Shown piece after piece: positions 8,908-16,238 of a stretch of 64,000 bases of DNA. Position 1 is the first letter of the stretch. The number at the start of each line of letters is the position of its first letter. The DNA is from Pseudomonas sp. B20(2017) (lineage in GTDB: Bacteria > Pseudomonadota > Gammaproteobacteria > Pseudomonadales > Pseudomonadaceae). The DNA is taken from assembly GCF_002113125.1 (NCBI RefSeq), contig NZ_NEJP01000025.1:1-64000 (forward strand), written 5' to 3'. The notes below the pieces were generated by a model that saw only the letters and a list, made by a program, of their open reading frames with translations, ran no database searches and was not told where the DNA came from. The translations under genes were made by a program, and so were the position numbers.

Positions 8908-9707
8908 GTCGTCTACCCCGCGCGCCCTCCGAGGCGGTGATCGAAGTCCGTGGCCTGTGCAATCGCTTCGGCAGCCAGAGCGTGCACGAGAACCTCGATC
9001 TCGACTTGTACAAAGGCGAGATCCTGGCCGTTGTCGGCGGCTCCGGCAGCGGCAAGTCGGTGCTGCTGCGCAGCATCGTCGGCTTGCGCCAGCCCAGCGA
9101 AGGCATGGTCAAGGTGTTCGGCCAGAACCTGCCGAGCTTGCCGGAGCATGAGCGTTCGCTGATCGAGCGGCGCTTCGGTGTCCTGTTCCAGAAAGGCGCG
9201 CTGTTTTCGTCGCTGACCGTGACCGAGAACGTCGCCCTGCCCCTCATTGAACACGCAGGGCTCAGCCGCGACGACGCCGAGCATCTGGCGGCGGTGAAGC
9301 TGGCGCTGGCCGGGCTGCCACTGTCGGCGGCGGACAAGTACCCCGCCTCGCTGTCCGGCGGGATGATCAAGCGCGCGGCACTGGCCCGGGCGCTGGCGCT
9401 GGACCCGGACATTCTGTTTCTCGACGAACCCACCGCTGGCCTCGATCCGATCGGCGCGGCGCAGTTTGACCAGTTGATCCTGACCCTGCGCGATGCGCTG
9501 GGCCTGAGCGTGTTTCTGGTGACCCACGACCTCGACACGCTCTACACCATCACCGACCGCGTCGCGGTACTGGCGCAAAAGAAGGTGCTGGTGGCCGGTC
9601 CCATCGACGTGGTCTCGGAAACCGATGACGCCTGGATTCACGAATACTTCCACGGCCCTCGCGGCCGCTCGGCGCTGGACGCCGCCAAACAGCTCAACGA
9701 GGTCTGA
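8904..9707 (+). CDS. ABC transporter ATP-binding protein, MlaF-like
   Basis: 267 residues, starting at a GTG that overlaps the permease stop (GTGA). It has Walker A GGSGSGKS, the Q-loop (LFQKGALFSSLTV), signature LSGGM, Walker B DILFLDEP, D-loop and the switch histidine (VTHD). The FQKGALFSSLTVTENV stretch is characteristic of MlaF-type ATPases rather than importer ATPases. It would energise the STAS-MlaE permease encoded just upstream. Confidence 0.9.
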   Translation: MSRLPRAPSEAVIEVRGLCNRFGSQSVHENLDLDLYKGEILAVVGGSGSGKSVLLRSIVGLRQPSEGMVKVFGQNLPSLPEHERSLIERRFGVLFQKGALFSSLTVTENVALPLIEHAGLSRDDAEHLAAVKLALAGLPLSAADKYPASLSGGMIKRAALARALALDPDILFLDEPTAGLDPIGAAQFDQLILTLRDALGLSVFLVTHDLDTLYTITDRVAVLAQKKVLVAGPIDVVSETDDAWIHEYFHGPRGRSALDAAKQLNEV

Positions 9708-9708
9708 C

Positions 9709-10647
9709 ATGGAAACCCGAGCCCATCATGTATTGATCGGCCTGTTCACGGTGATTGTGGTGGCAGGCGCCCTGCTCTTCGGTCTGTGGCTGGCCAAGTC
9801 CAGCGTCGACACCGAGTTCAAGGACTACGAAATCGTTTTCAACGAAGCGGTCAGCGGCTTGTCCCGCGGCAGCCCGGTGCAGTACAGCGGGATCAAGGTC
9901 GGCGATGTGGTCAGCCTGCGCCTCGACCCGCAGGACCCGCGGCGAGTGCTGGCACGGATTCGTCTGGCCGGCGACACGCCGGTCAAGGAAGACACCGAAG
10001 CCAAACTGGCCCTGGCCGGGATCACCGGCACCTCGATCATCCAGCTCAGCGGAGGCACGCCAGAGAGCCCGAAACTCAAGGGCCATGAAGGCAACCTGCC
10101 GACCATCGTTGCATCGCCCTCGCCCATCTCGCGGTTGCTCAGCGACAGCAACGATTTGATGAGCGGGGTCACGACGTTGCTCAGTAATGCCAATCAGATG
10201 TTCTCTGCCGACAACATCGAACGCGTGAGCAAGACCCTCGAGCATCTGGAGCAGACCACCGGCTCGATCAACGATCAGCGCGGCGACCTGCGCCAGGCCA
10301 TGCAGCAACTGGCGACAGTGGGTAAACAGGCCGGCAACATGCTCGAACAGACGTCCGCGCTGATGCGCAACGCCAACGGCCTGCTCAACGATCAGGGCAA
10401 ACAGGCGCTCGGCAGTGCCGAACAGGCGATGAAATCCCTGGAGCAAAGCAGCGTCACCATCAACGGCCTGCTCAGCAAGAATCAGAATTCCCTCGACAGC
10501 GGCATGCAGGGCCTCAACGGCCTGGCCCCGGCGATCCGCGAACTGCGGGAAACCCTGAACTCGCTGCGTGCCATTTCCCAACGCCTGGAGGCCAACCCCA
10601 GCGGTTACCTGCTGGGCAGTGACAAGAACAAGGAGTTCACGCCATGA
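9709..10647 (+). CDS. MlaD/MCE-family substrate-binding protein
   Basis: 312 residues, ATG one base after the ATPase stop. One N-terminal membrane helix (about 8-28) is followed by a single MCE domain at about 35-120 (FNEAVSGLSRGSPVQYSGIKVGDV, then LAGITGTSIIQLSGG). The rest is a long helical tail rich in Gln/Asn/Leu with predicted coiled coil (about 150-300). Such MCE proteins form periplasmic hexamers that carry lipids to the permease; the long tail could span part of the periplasm. Confidence 0.9.
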   Translation: METRAHHVLIGLFTVIVVAGALLFGLWLAKSSVDTEFKDYEIVFNEAVSGLSRGSPVQYSGIKVGDVVSLRLDPQDPRRVLARIRLAGDTPVKEDTEAKLALAGITGTSIIQLSGGTPESPKLKGHEGNLPTIVASPSPISRLLSDSNDLMSGVTTLLSNANQMFSADNIERVSKTLEHLEQTTGSINDQRGDLRQAMQQLATVGKQAGNMLEQTSALMRNANGLLNDQGKQALGSAEQAMKSLEQSSVTINGLLSKNQNSLDSGMQGLNGLAPAIRELRETLNSLRAISQRLEANPSGYLLGSDKNKEFTP

Positions 10648-11267
10648 AGCTGACTCGCCTCGCCCTCCTCGCCGGCTTCACGTTGATCAGCGCGTGCTCG
10701 ATCTTGCCCAAGTCCGAGCCGCTGGACGTCTACCGTTTGCCAGCCGCACAGGCGCCCGCCTCGGCCGGTTCGACGGCGGCTCAGCACTGGTCGCTGCGTC
10801 TGAACAAACTGCAGGCCAGCGAAGCGCTGAACCGGCCGAGCATCGCGGTGATTCCTCAGGGTGACGTGATCAGCAGCTACAAGGCCTCGCGCTGGAGCGA
10901 TCCGGCGCCGGTGCTGGTGCGTAATCGGTTGCTGGATGGATTCCAGCGTGACGGACGTATATCGCTGTTGAGCACCGACGACAGCAACTTCCAGGCGGAT
11001 CTTGAACTGGGCGGTAGCTTGCAGGCGTTTCAAACCGAATATCAGGGCACACAGGCCAGCGTGGTGGTGCGTGTCGATGCGTTGCTGGTGCGCGGATACG
11101 ACCAGCGGATTCTCGCCAGTCGCCGCTTCGAAGAGCGTCAGCCGCTCAATGATGTGAAGGTGCCGGCGGTGGTGGCCGGATTCGGTCAGGCCAGTGATCG
11201 CCTCACCGCGAAGGTGGTGGCGTGGGCGGTGGAACAAGGCCAGAAATTCGGCCCCGCAAAACCCTGA
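10644..11267 (+). CDS. ABC-type transport auxiliary lipoprotein (PqiC/DUF330-like)
   Basis: 207 residues, ATGA overlap with the MCE gene. Lipobox LISAC puts the lipidated cysteine at 18. The mature domain begins LDVYRLPAA and has the VIPQGDVISSYKASRWSDPAPVLVRNRLL block typical of the PF03886 auxiliary lipoproteins. It probably sits at the outer membrane as partner of the MCE protein, completing a four-component transporter comparable to the PqiABC or Mla pathways. Confidence 0.87.
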   Translation: MKLTRLALLAGFTLISACSILPKSEPLDVYRLPAAQAPASAGSTAAQHWSLRLNKLQASEALNRPSIAVIPQGDVISSYKASRWSDPAPVLVRNRLLDGFQRDGRISLLSTDDSNFQADLELGGSLQAFQTEYQGTQASVVVRVDALLVRGYDQRILASRRFEERQPLNDVKVPAVVAGFGQASDRLTAKVVAWAVEQGQKFGPAKP

Positions 11268-11279
11268 TTCACCGTAGCC

Positions 11280-11373
11280 CCTGTGGGAGCGGGCTTGCCC
11301 GCGATGGCGGTGTGTCAGTCACCAGAAGTTCTGGATGTGCGGCCCTCTTCGCGGGCAAGCCCGCTCCCACAGG
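11280..11373. repeat. REP doublet
   Basis: Inverted pair of GTGGGAGCGGGCTTGCCCGCGA units (11280-11310 and 11347-11373) between the convergent lipoprotein gene and the SpmAB-like gene. Confidence 0.9.
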
Positions 11374-11381
11374 CTTTTCTA

Positions 11382-12611
11382 TCAGCCGAAGAACCAGTAG
11401 CAGACGCCGATAGCGCCGAGCACGCCCGCCAGCTCGGCCAGCAGCGCGCATCCCACGGCATGCCGTGCCCGCTGGATGCCCACCGCGCCGAAGTACACCG
11501 CCAGCACATAGAACGTGGTTTCGGTGCTGCCCTGGATCGTCGCGGCCACCAGCGCCGGGAAACTGTCGACGCCGGAGGTCTTCATCGTTTCGATCAGCAT
11601 CGCCCGGGCGGCGCTGCCGGAGAACGGTTTGACCATCGCAGTCGGCAGCGCATCGACGAAGCGTGTGTCCCACCCTGCCCACTCCACCAGATGGCGGATG
11701 CCGTCGAGGCCGAAATCCAGCGCGCCCGATGCGCGCAATACGCCGATCGCGCAGAGCATCGCCACCAGATACGGCAGCAGGTTCTTGGCAACGTCGAAAC
11801 CTTCCTTCGCACCTTCGACGAATGCCTCGTAGACCTTCACCTTGCGCAACGCACCGATCACCAGGAACAGCATGATCAGGCCGAACAGCGTCAGGTTGCC
11901 AAGGATTGACGACAGCCCCGCCAGCGCCGTGGCCGACATCGTCGCCAGCAACGCCATGAAGCCGCCGAGGATCAGCGCGCCGGGAATCAGGTAGGCCAGC
12001 ACCACCGGATCCCAGACCCGCAGGCGCTGCATGAACGCCACCGACAGGAAGCCGACGATGGTCGAGCAACTGGTGGCCAGCAGGATCGGCAGGAACACCA
12101 ATGTCGGGTCCGGCGCGCCTTGCTGGGCGCGATACATGAAGATCGTCACCGGCAGCAGAGTCAGGGACGAGGCGTTGAGCACCAGGAACAGGATCTGCGC
12201 GTTGCTGGCGATGGTCGAGCTGGGGTTGAGCTCTTGCAGCGCCTTCATCGCTTTAAGGCCGATCGGTGTGGCGGCGTTGTCCAGGCCCAGACCGTTGGCG
12301 GCGAAGTTCAGGGTGATCAGCCCGATTGCCGGGTGGCCCGGCGGCACTTCCGGCATCAGCCGCAGAAACAGCGGGCCCAGCGCTTTGGCCAGCCATTCGA
12401 CGATCCCGGCTTTCTCGGCGATGCGCAGAAAGCCCAGCCACAGGGTCAGTGTGCCGAACAGCAGCACCATGACTTCGACCGACAGCTTGGCCATGGCAAA
12501 AATGCTTTCCACCATCGCCGCGAAGATCCCGGCGTTGCCGCCGATCAGCCATTGCCCCAGCGCCGAAACGGCTGCCACGATGAAGAAGCCAAGCCACAGG
12601 CCATTAAGCAT
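11382..12611 (-). CDS. Nucleoside-recognition (SpmA-SpmB fusion) membrane protein
   Basis: 409 residues, highly hydrophobic. The N-terminal half carries the SpmA-like 'Gate' signature (LNFAANGLGLDNAATPIGLKAM). The C-terminal half is SpmB-like (PFSGSAARAMLIE, then QGSTETTFYVLAVYFGAVG). In spore formers these are two genes; a fused form is usual in proteobacteria. Function outside sporulation is unclear; membrane transport is likely. It stands alone between a REP pair and the gltP terminator. Confidence 0.83.
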   Translation of the reverse strand: MLNGLWLGFFIVAAVSALGQWLIGGNAGIFAAMVESIFAMAKLSVEVMVLLFGTLTLWLGFLRIAEKAGIVEWLAKALGPLFLRLMPEVPPGHPAIGLITLNFAANGLGLDNAATPIGLKAMKALQELNPSSTIASNAQILFLVLNASSLTLLPVTIFMYRAQQGAPDPTLVFLPILLATSCSTIVGFLSVAFMQRLRVWDPVVLAYLIPGALILGGFMALLATMSATALAGLSSILGNLTLFGLIMLFLVIGALRKVKVYEAFVEGAKEGFDVAKNLLPYLVAMLCAIGVLRASGALDFGLDGIRHLVEWAGWDTRFVDALPTAMVKPFSGSAARAMLIETMKTSGVDSFPALVAATIQGSTETTFYVLAVYFGAVGIQRARHAVGCALLAELAGVLGAIGVCYWFFG

Positions 12612-12664
12612 CAGTCAAATCCCCCGGAAGATGCGGCGAATGATAGCGGGGTCGCCAGAAACGA

Positions 12665-12690
12665 CAAACCCCGGATTTCTCCGGGGTTTG
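12665..12690 (-). terminator. Probable gltP terminator
   Basis: Perfect 10-bp stem CAAACCCCGG / CCGGGGTTTG with a 6-base loop, followed on the minus strand by GTCGTTTCT. It lies downstream of gltP and upstream of the SpmAB-like gene. Confidence 0.65.
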
Positions 12691-12711
12691 TTCGTATGGC
12701 TTGCATTAATC

Positions 12712-12790
12712 ATTGTGGGAGCGAGCTTGCTCGCGAAGCGGCCGGCACATTCAACAACTCTCTTCCGGACCCCCCGCCTTCGCGAGCAAG
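12712..12790. repeat. REP element plus truncated inverted partner
   Basis: A full GTGGGAGCGAGCTTGCTCGCGAA unit (12712-12741) faces a right-hand copy that begins CGCCTTCGCGAGCAAG (12776-12790) but stops before the expected CTCCCAC end. The broken copy abuts the gltP stop codon at 12799. Confidence 0.8.
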
Positions 12791-12798
12791 ATTTTGCA

Positions 12799-14130
12799 TT
12801 ACTGTTTCGAGATTTCACCGGCCGGCAGTTTTTCCTTGCTGCGCCAGTGCGGCAGCGAGTTCCAGTAGCGCTGGCCCTTGGCGTCGTCGTACATGCCTTC
12901 CCAACGGGCGATGACCAGTACGGCGAGGGCGTTGCCGATCACGTTCAGGGCGGTACGCGCCATGTCCATCACACGGTCGACACCGGCGATGAACGCCAGG
13001 CCTTCCAGCGGAATGCCGACGCTGCCCAGGGTGGCCAGCAGCACCACGAAGGACACGCCCGGTACGCCGGCGATGCCTTTGGAAGTAACCATCAGGGTCA
13101 GGACCAGCAGCAGTTGCTGGCTGATCGACAGGTCGATGCCGTACAGCTGGGCAATGAAGATCGCCGCGATGGACTGGTACAGGGTCGAACCGTCGAGGTT
13201 GAACGAGTAGCCGGTCGGGACTACGAAGCTGCAGATGGCTTTCGGTGCGCCGTAAGCTTCCATCTTCTCGATCACGCGTGGCAGCACGGTTTCCGAGGAG
13301 GCGGTGGAGTAAGCCAGGACCAACTCATCCTTGAAGATGCGCATCAGCTTGATCACCGAGAAACCGAACATCTTGGCGATCAGGCCCAGAATCACGAAGG
13401 CGAAGAAGGCGATGGCGACGTAAACCAGGATCACCAGCTTGGCCAGCGGCAGCAGCGAGGCGAAACCGAAGTTGGCCACGGTCACCGCGATCAGGGCGAA
13501 CACACCAATTGGCGCGTAGTTCATGATCATGTGAGTGACTTTGAACATGCTTTCCGAGACGCCCTGGAACATCTTCACCAGCGGTTCGCGCAGATCCGAC
13601 TGCAAGCTCGACAGACCGAGACCGAACAGCACGGAGAAGAAGATGATCGGCAGCATTTCGCCGCGAGCCATGGCCGCGAAGATGTTCGACGGAATCAGGT
13701 TGAGGATGGTCTCGATGAACGCGTGTTCATGCTGCACTTCAGCGGCGGTCGCCTGGTACTTGGAGATGTCCACAGTGCCCAGGGTGCTCATGTCGATGCC
13801 GGCACCCGGATGGAACAGGTTGGCCAGCAGCAGGCCGACAACGATGGCGATGGTGGTGACGATTTCGAAGTAGATGATGGTCTTCAGGCCGATACGCCCG
13901 AGCTTCTTGGCGTCGCCCACGCCGGCGATGCCGACGATCAGGGAAGAGATGACGATCGGGATCACGATCATCTTGATCAGACGGATAAAGATATCGCCTG
14001 CCGGTTGCAGGACGTTGCTGATCCACCAGGCCTTCTCGGCACTGAAATGGTTGAGCAACGCACCGATTGCAATCCCCAACACCAGACCGATGAGGATCTG
14101 CCAGGCGAGGCTAAGCTTTGCCTTCTTCAT
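12799..14130 (-). CDS. gltP: Glutamate/aspartate:cation symporter GltP (DAACS family)
   Basis: 443 residues, start at MKKAKLSLAWQILIGLVLG. It has the DAACS features: an early helix, the LIKMIVIPIVISSLIVGIAG segment, a serine-rich re-entrant loop (YSTASSETVLPRVIEKME), the PTGYSFNLDGSTLYQ motif and the C-terminal re-entrant GIAGVPGVSFVVL. It imports C4-dicarboxylates or acidic amino acids with H+/Na+. Longer upstream starts are rejected because the extra residues have no family counterpart. Its 3' end abuts a broken REP unit. Confidence 0.93.
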   Translation of the reverse strand: MKKAKLSLAWQILIGLVLGIAIGALLNHFSAEKAWWISNVLQPAGDIFIRLIKMIVIPIVISSLIVGIAGVGDAKKLGRIGLKTIIYFEIVTTIAIVVGLLLANLFHPGAGIDMSTLGTVDISKYQATAAEVQHEHAFIETILNLIPSNIFAAMARGEMLPIIFFSVLFGLGLSSLQSDLREPLVKMFQGVSESMFKVTHMIMNYAPIGVFALIAVTVANFGFASLLPLAKLVILVYVAIAFFAFVILGLIAKMFGFSVIKLMRIFKDELVLAYSTASSETVLPRVIEKMEAYGAPKAICSFVVPTGYSFNLDGSTLYQSIAAIFIAQLYGIDLSISQQLLLVLTLMVTSKGIAGVPGVSFVVLLATLGSVGIPLEGLAFIAGVDRVMDMARTALNVIGNALAVLVIARWEGMYDDAKGQRYWNSLPHWRSKEKLPAGEISKQ

Positions 14131-14827
14131 TATCTTTACCCTTACTTGCGTTTGACTCAGGCACATGCAGGAACTGGAACGCTCTTTAGCGGAAAAGTCT
14201 GTGCATCTGCCTCCGTATAAGGTGCCCCGAAGCGCGTGTTTACGGCTCTCCGGCAGGCGAAAAAAGGCGCAACTATTCCGATGCAAGGTTGCGCCGTCTA
14301 ATGCCGTAAACGCCTACCCTATGCCGAATCGGCATGAGCTTTTTTTTATGAAACTGGCGTCCCAACCGGTTCGAATACGACATTTCGGCAGGCATAAGTG
14401 CCGTGAACCGGCCATTACAGCGTAGGTTGGTTATTTTTTGAACGAGTGATTTCGACGAAAAATTTAGGAAAAAGCCTACGTTCGGAAACTAAAAGTCCGA
14501 CTTACTCGATCGACTCTTTCTCGATATACGGTCGCGACGAAACACCGCGAAATGCTTTCGCACGCAGTGTGAGCGATAAAAAAGACGAGCAGAACGCTCT
14601 GGATCAACGTTTTGTCACGTTGAAAGCCCAGCGCAAGTCCGTCGAACCGCTCCGGTTGGCGAACTTGCGTCGCAGCTTTTACCCTGACCCGGCCCTCATC
14701 GCAGGCACTCCCTGTACCCGTAGGTCACTCCGACCCTGCAACAGTCAGAACGTCCCGGCCCCCTGGTCATGCACCGGCCTTCCTCGGGCGGGTGCAATAG
14801 AGGACAGCCTCTCGGCTGCCCTCATGT
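14131..14827. other. Long non-coding gap between gltP and ivy
   Basis: About 700 bases with no gene I can support. It holds a GCGCAAC...GTTGCGC inverted repeat near 14268-14294. A short palindrome ATGCCGAATCGGCAT (14321-14335) is followed by GAGCT and a T-run (14340-14348), which looks like a small + strand terminator. A loose CGTAGG/CCTACG pair lies at 14421-14481. An open frame from 14446 + runs into the antisense of ivy and lacks coding character. The gap could hide a small RNA or a decayed gene. Confidence 0.5.
14800..14823 (-). terminator. Possible ivy terminator hairpin
   Basis: GAGGACAGCC TCTC GGCTGCCCTC: a stem with one mismatch just beyond the ivy stop. The T-tail on the minus strand is poor, so confidence is low. 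Confidence 0.4.
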
Positions 14828-15292
14828 TCAATACCAGTTCGGATCTTTCTTCAGCGTTTCCATCAACAGATCCTGCATGCCCTGGTCGGGCTTGCCGAGG
14901 AAGCGGTAGGTGGCATGTCGCGTTGGCGACTTGTCGGCCGGCAGTCCTTCGGGCACATCGACCAGCATGGCGTAGGCATCTTTCTTGTCGAAACTGAAGG
15001 CGACGATCAGGCGGTGGTTGAGGCATTTGTCCTGCGATTCGCAGAGCGGCCCCACCAGATACTGATCGCCATCTTCGGTGACGGCGTTCATCTGTTGGTC
15101 CGGCGCGCCGGAGAGGTTCATCACCCATTCCGGCAGGCGTTCTTCCTTCTTCACCACGCCTTCCCAGGTTTCCCTGTATTGCGGGTCGGAATTCAACAGC
15201 TCGTTGACCCGCGCCTGGCCGTCATTGGCCGCCATCGCCATGGCACTACCGCCCAGAAGCAGGGCGGCTGCCAGTGTCTTTAAACCCTTCAT
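14828..15292 (-). CDS. ivy: Inhibitor of vertebrate (C-type) lysozyme, Ivy family
   Basis: 154 residues. Signal peptide to about residue 22 (AMAMAA), then an Ivy-like domain: LPEWVMNLSG, the cysteine loop PLCESQDKCLNHRLIVAF at about 82-99 with two cysteines in the position of the Ivy CKPHDC loop, and RFLGKPDQGMQDLL at the end. Ivy dimers in the periplasm block lysozyme and may restrain lytic transglycosylases. GAGG lies 7 bases before the ATG. The position near a DUF1328 gene and algB matches my memory of PA5481-PA5483 in P. aeruginosa. The exact Ivy loop is not conserved letter for letter. Confidence 0.82.
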   Translation of the reverse strand: MKGLKTLAAALLLGGSAMAMAANDGQARVNELLNSDPQYRETWEGVVKKEERLPEWVMNLSGAPDQQMNAVTEDGDQYLVGPLCESQDKCLNHRLIVAFSFDKKDAYAMLVDVPEGLPADKSPTRHATYRFLGKPDQGMQDLLMETLKKDPNWY

Positions 15293-15294
15293 GT

Positions 15295-15459
15295 TCAACC
15301 TCGACCGCGACGGCCAAAGAAGAAGGAAGCAATGAACATCACCAGGAACACGACAAAGAGAATCTTGGCGATACCCGTGGCGGTGCCCGCGATACCACCG
15401 AAGCCCAGTACTGCAGCGATGATGGCAATGATCAGGAATGTGATTGCCCAGCTCAACAT
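15295..15459 (-). CDS. DUF1328 (YtjA-type) small membrane protein
   Basis: 54 residues, MLSWAITFLIIAIIAAVLGF to the C-terminal FFFGRRGRG. Two hydrophobic helices with a GGIAGTATGIAKIL turn are the hallmark of DUF1328. AAGGAGAATCACC gives a very good ribosome site before the ATG at 15459. The stop is 3 bases from the ivy start, so the two genes are probably co-transcribed. Function unknown; often stress-associated in proteobacteria. Confidence 0.88.
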   Translation of the reverse strand: MLSWAITFLIIAIIAAVLGFGGIAGTATGIAKILFVVFLVMFIASFFFGRRGRG

Positions 15460-15526
15460 GGTGATTCTCCTTGCTTCTATTTAGGGGTGTTGCCGGTCTC
15501 GGCGCAGGGGCGCCCAAATTCGTTGA

Positions 15527-15811
15527 TCAGAAAACCCAGCGTTCTTCACGGGGCATTTCGCCCAGTGGCTGTGGCTGGTCGACGTCCATCATGCGCATCG
15601 CGCCGTTGTCGGCCTGGCTGCTGCTGACGGCGCTGAAGTGCGTCTGCGTCGCGTGTTGCATGGAAATCAGGGGCTCAGGTTGCTGACTCTGCTCCCAGCG
15701 CAGGTATTGCTGGCAGGCGATCAGAGTGATCAGCAGCGCAAGTGCGCCAAACAGGGCCTGCTGCAGATGCAGTGGCGAAATACGCATTTGGGCGGCACGT
15801 GGGCGAGTCAT
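15527..15811 (-). CDS. Small single-pass membrane protein, unknown
   Basis: 94 residues starting MTRPRAAQMRIS. One membrane helix (about 20-38, ALFGALALLITLIAC) is followed by a polar, Gln/Ser/Met-rich tail ending EERWVF. No domain recognised. AGGAAC lies upstream of the ATG. It precedes the DUF1328 and ivy genes in the same direction and is divergent from algB across a 427-base gap. Conserved-looking only by position; could be a Pseudomonas-restricted protein. Confidence 0.55.
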   Translation of the reverse strand: MTRPRAAQMRISPLHLQQALFGALALLITLIACQQYLRWEQSQQPEPLISMQHATQTHFSAVSSSQADNGAMRMMDVDQPQPLGEMPREERWVF

Positions 15812-16238
15812 CCTGGGTTCCTCACTCTTGTTCGGTGGGGGCAGTGCATTTCTGCCCGGGCTGAGTGATGTATTGCAGCCCGCATGCCAGCTTTTTTGTT
15901 TTAAAAAATCTAATAAAATCAGACGGTTATAGATGCAGTGAAAGTTGCTGACGACGCATCCTGCACGATGACCCTCGCGGCGTCGTGCGTAATGCACGAT
16001 TATTTCGTAGGAGAAATCATTCTTTTTGAATTGAGAGCAGGGTGCGGATGTCAGAAAAGGAGGCAGGAAACCGTCCTGAAACTGTGCGATGTTTAAAAAA
16101 TCAACAAAATCAGCGGATTAGCCGTGAGGGCAGGAGAGAGCTACCCTGCTATGACCGGAATCGATCAGAATCAACCATGCAACTTGCCCGATTTTTCCGG
16201 GACTAACCCAAGACATTCACTTATGGAGCGTAGGAAAA
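15812..16238. other. 427-base control region upstream of algB
   Basis: AT-rich and without genes. It contains two imperfect direct repeats, TTTAAAAAATCTAATAAAAT (from 15899) and TTTAAAAAATCAACAAAATC (from 16091), each followed by a CAG(A)CGG-like end. A GCACGA...TCGTGC inverted repeat lies at 15963-15988, with a further GCACGAT at 15994-16000. A weak AlgU-like promoter lies at 16028-16055. It sits between divergent genes. Confidence 0.6.
16028..16055 (+). promoter_or_regulatory. Candidate AlgU (sigma-22) promoter for algB
   Basis: GAATTG, a 17-base spacer, then TCAGA. The consensus is GAACTT-N16/17-TCTGA, so the -35 is weak, but spacing and -10 match the better ersA promoter in this window. 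AlgU control of algB is known in P. aeruginosa. Confidence 0.35.

Noticed and set aside
12031..14220. Long + strand frame opposite gltP and the SpmAB-like gene
   Set aside because: It crosses two real genes, a terminator and a REP unit; no family pattern.
14446..14997. + strand frame of 183 codons in the gltP-ivy gap
   Set aside because: Its second half is the antisense of ivy. The first half has no ribosome site I trust and no family; retained only as a possible remnant.
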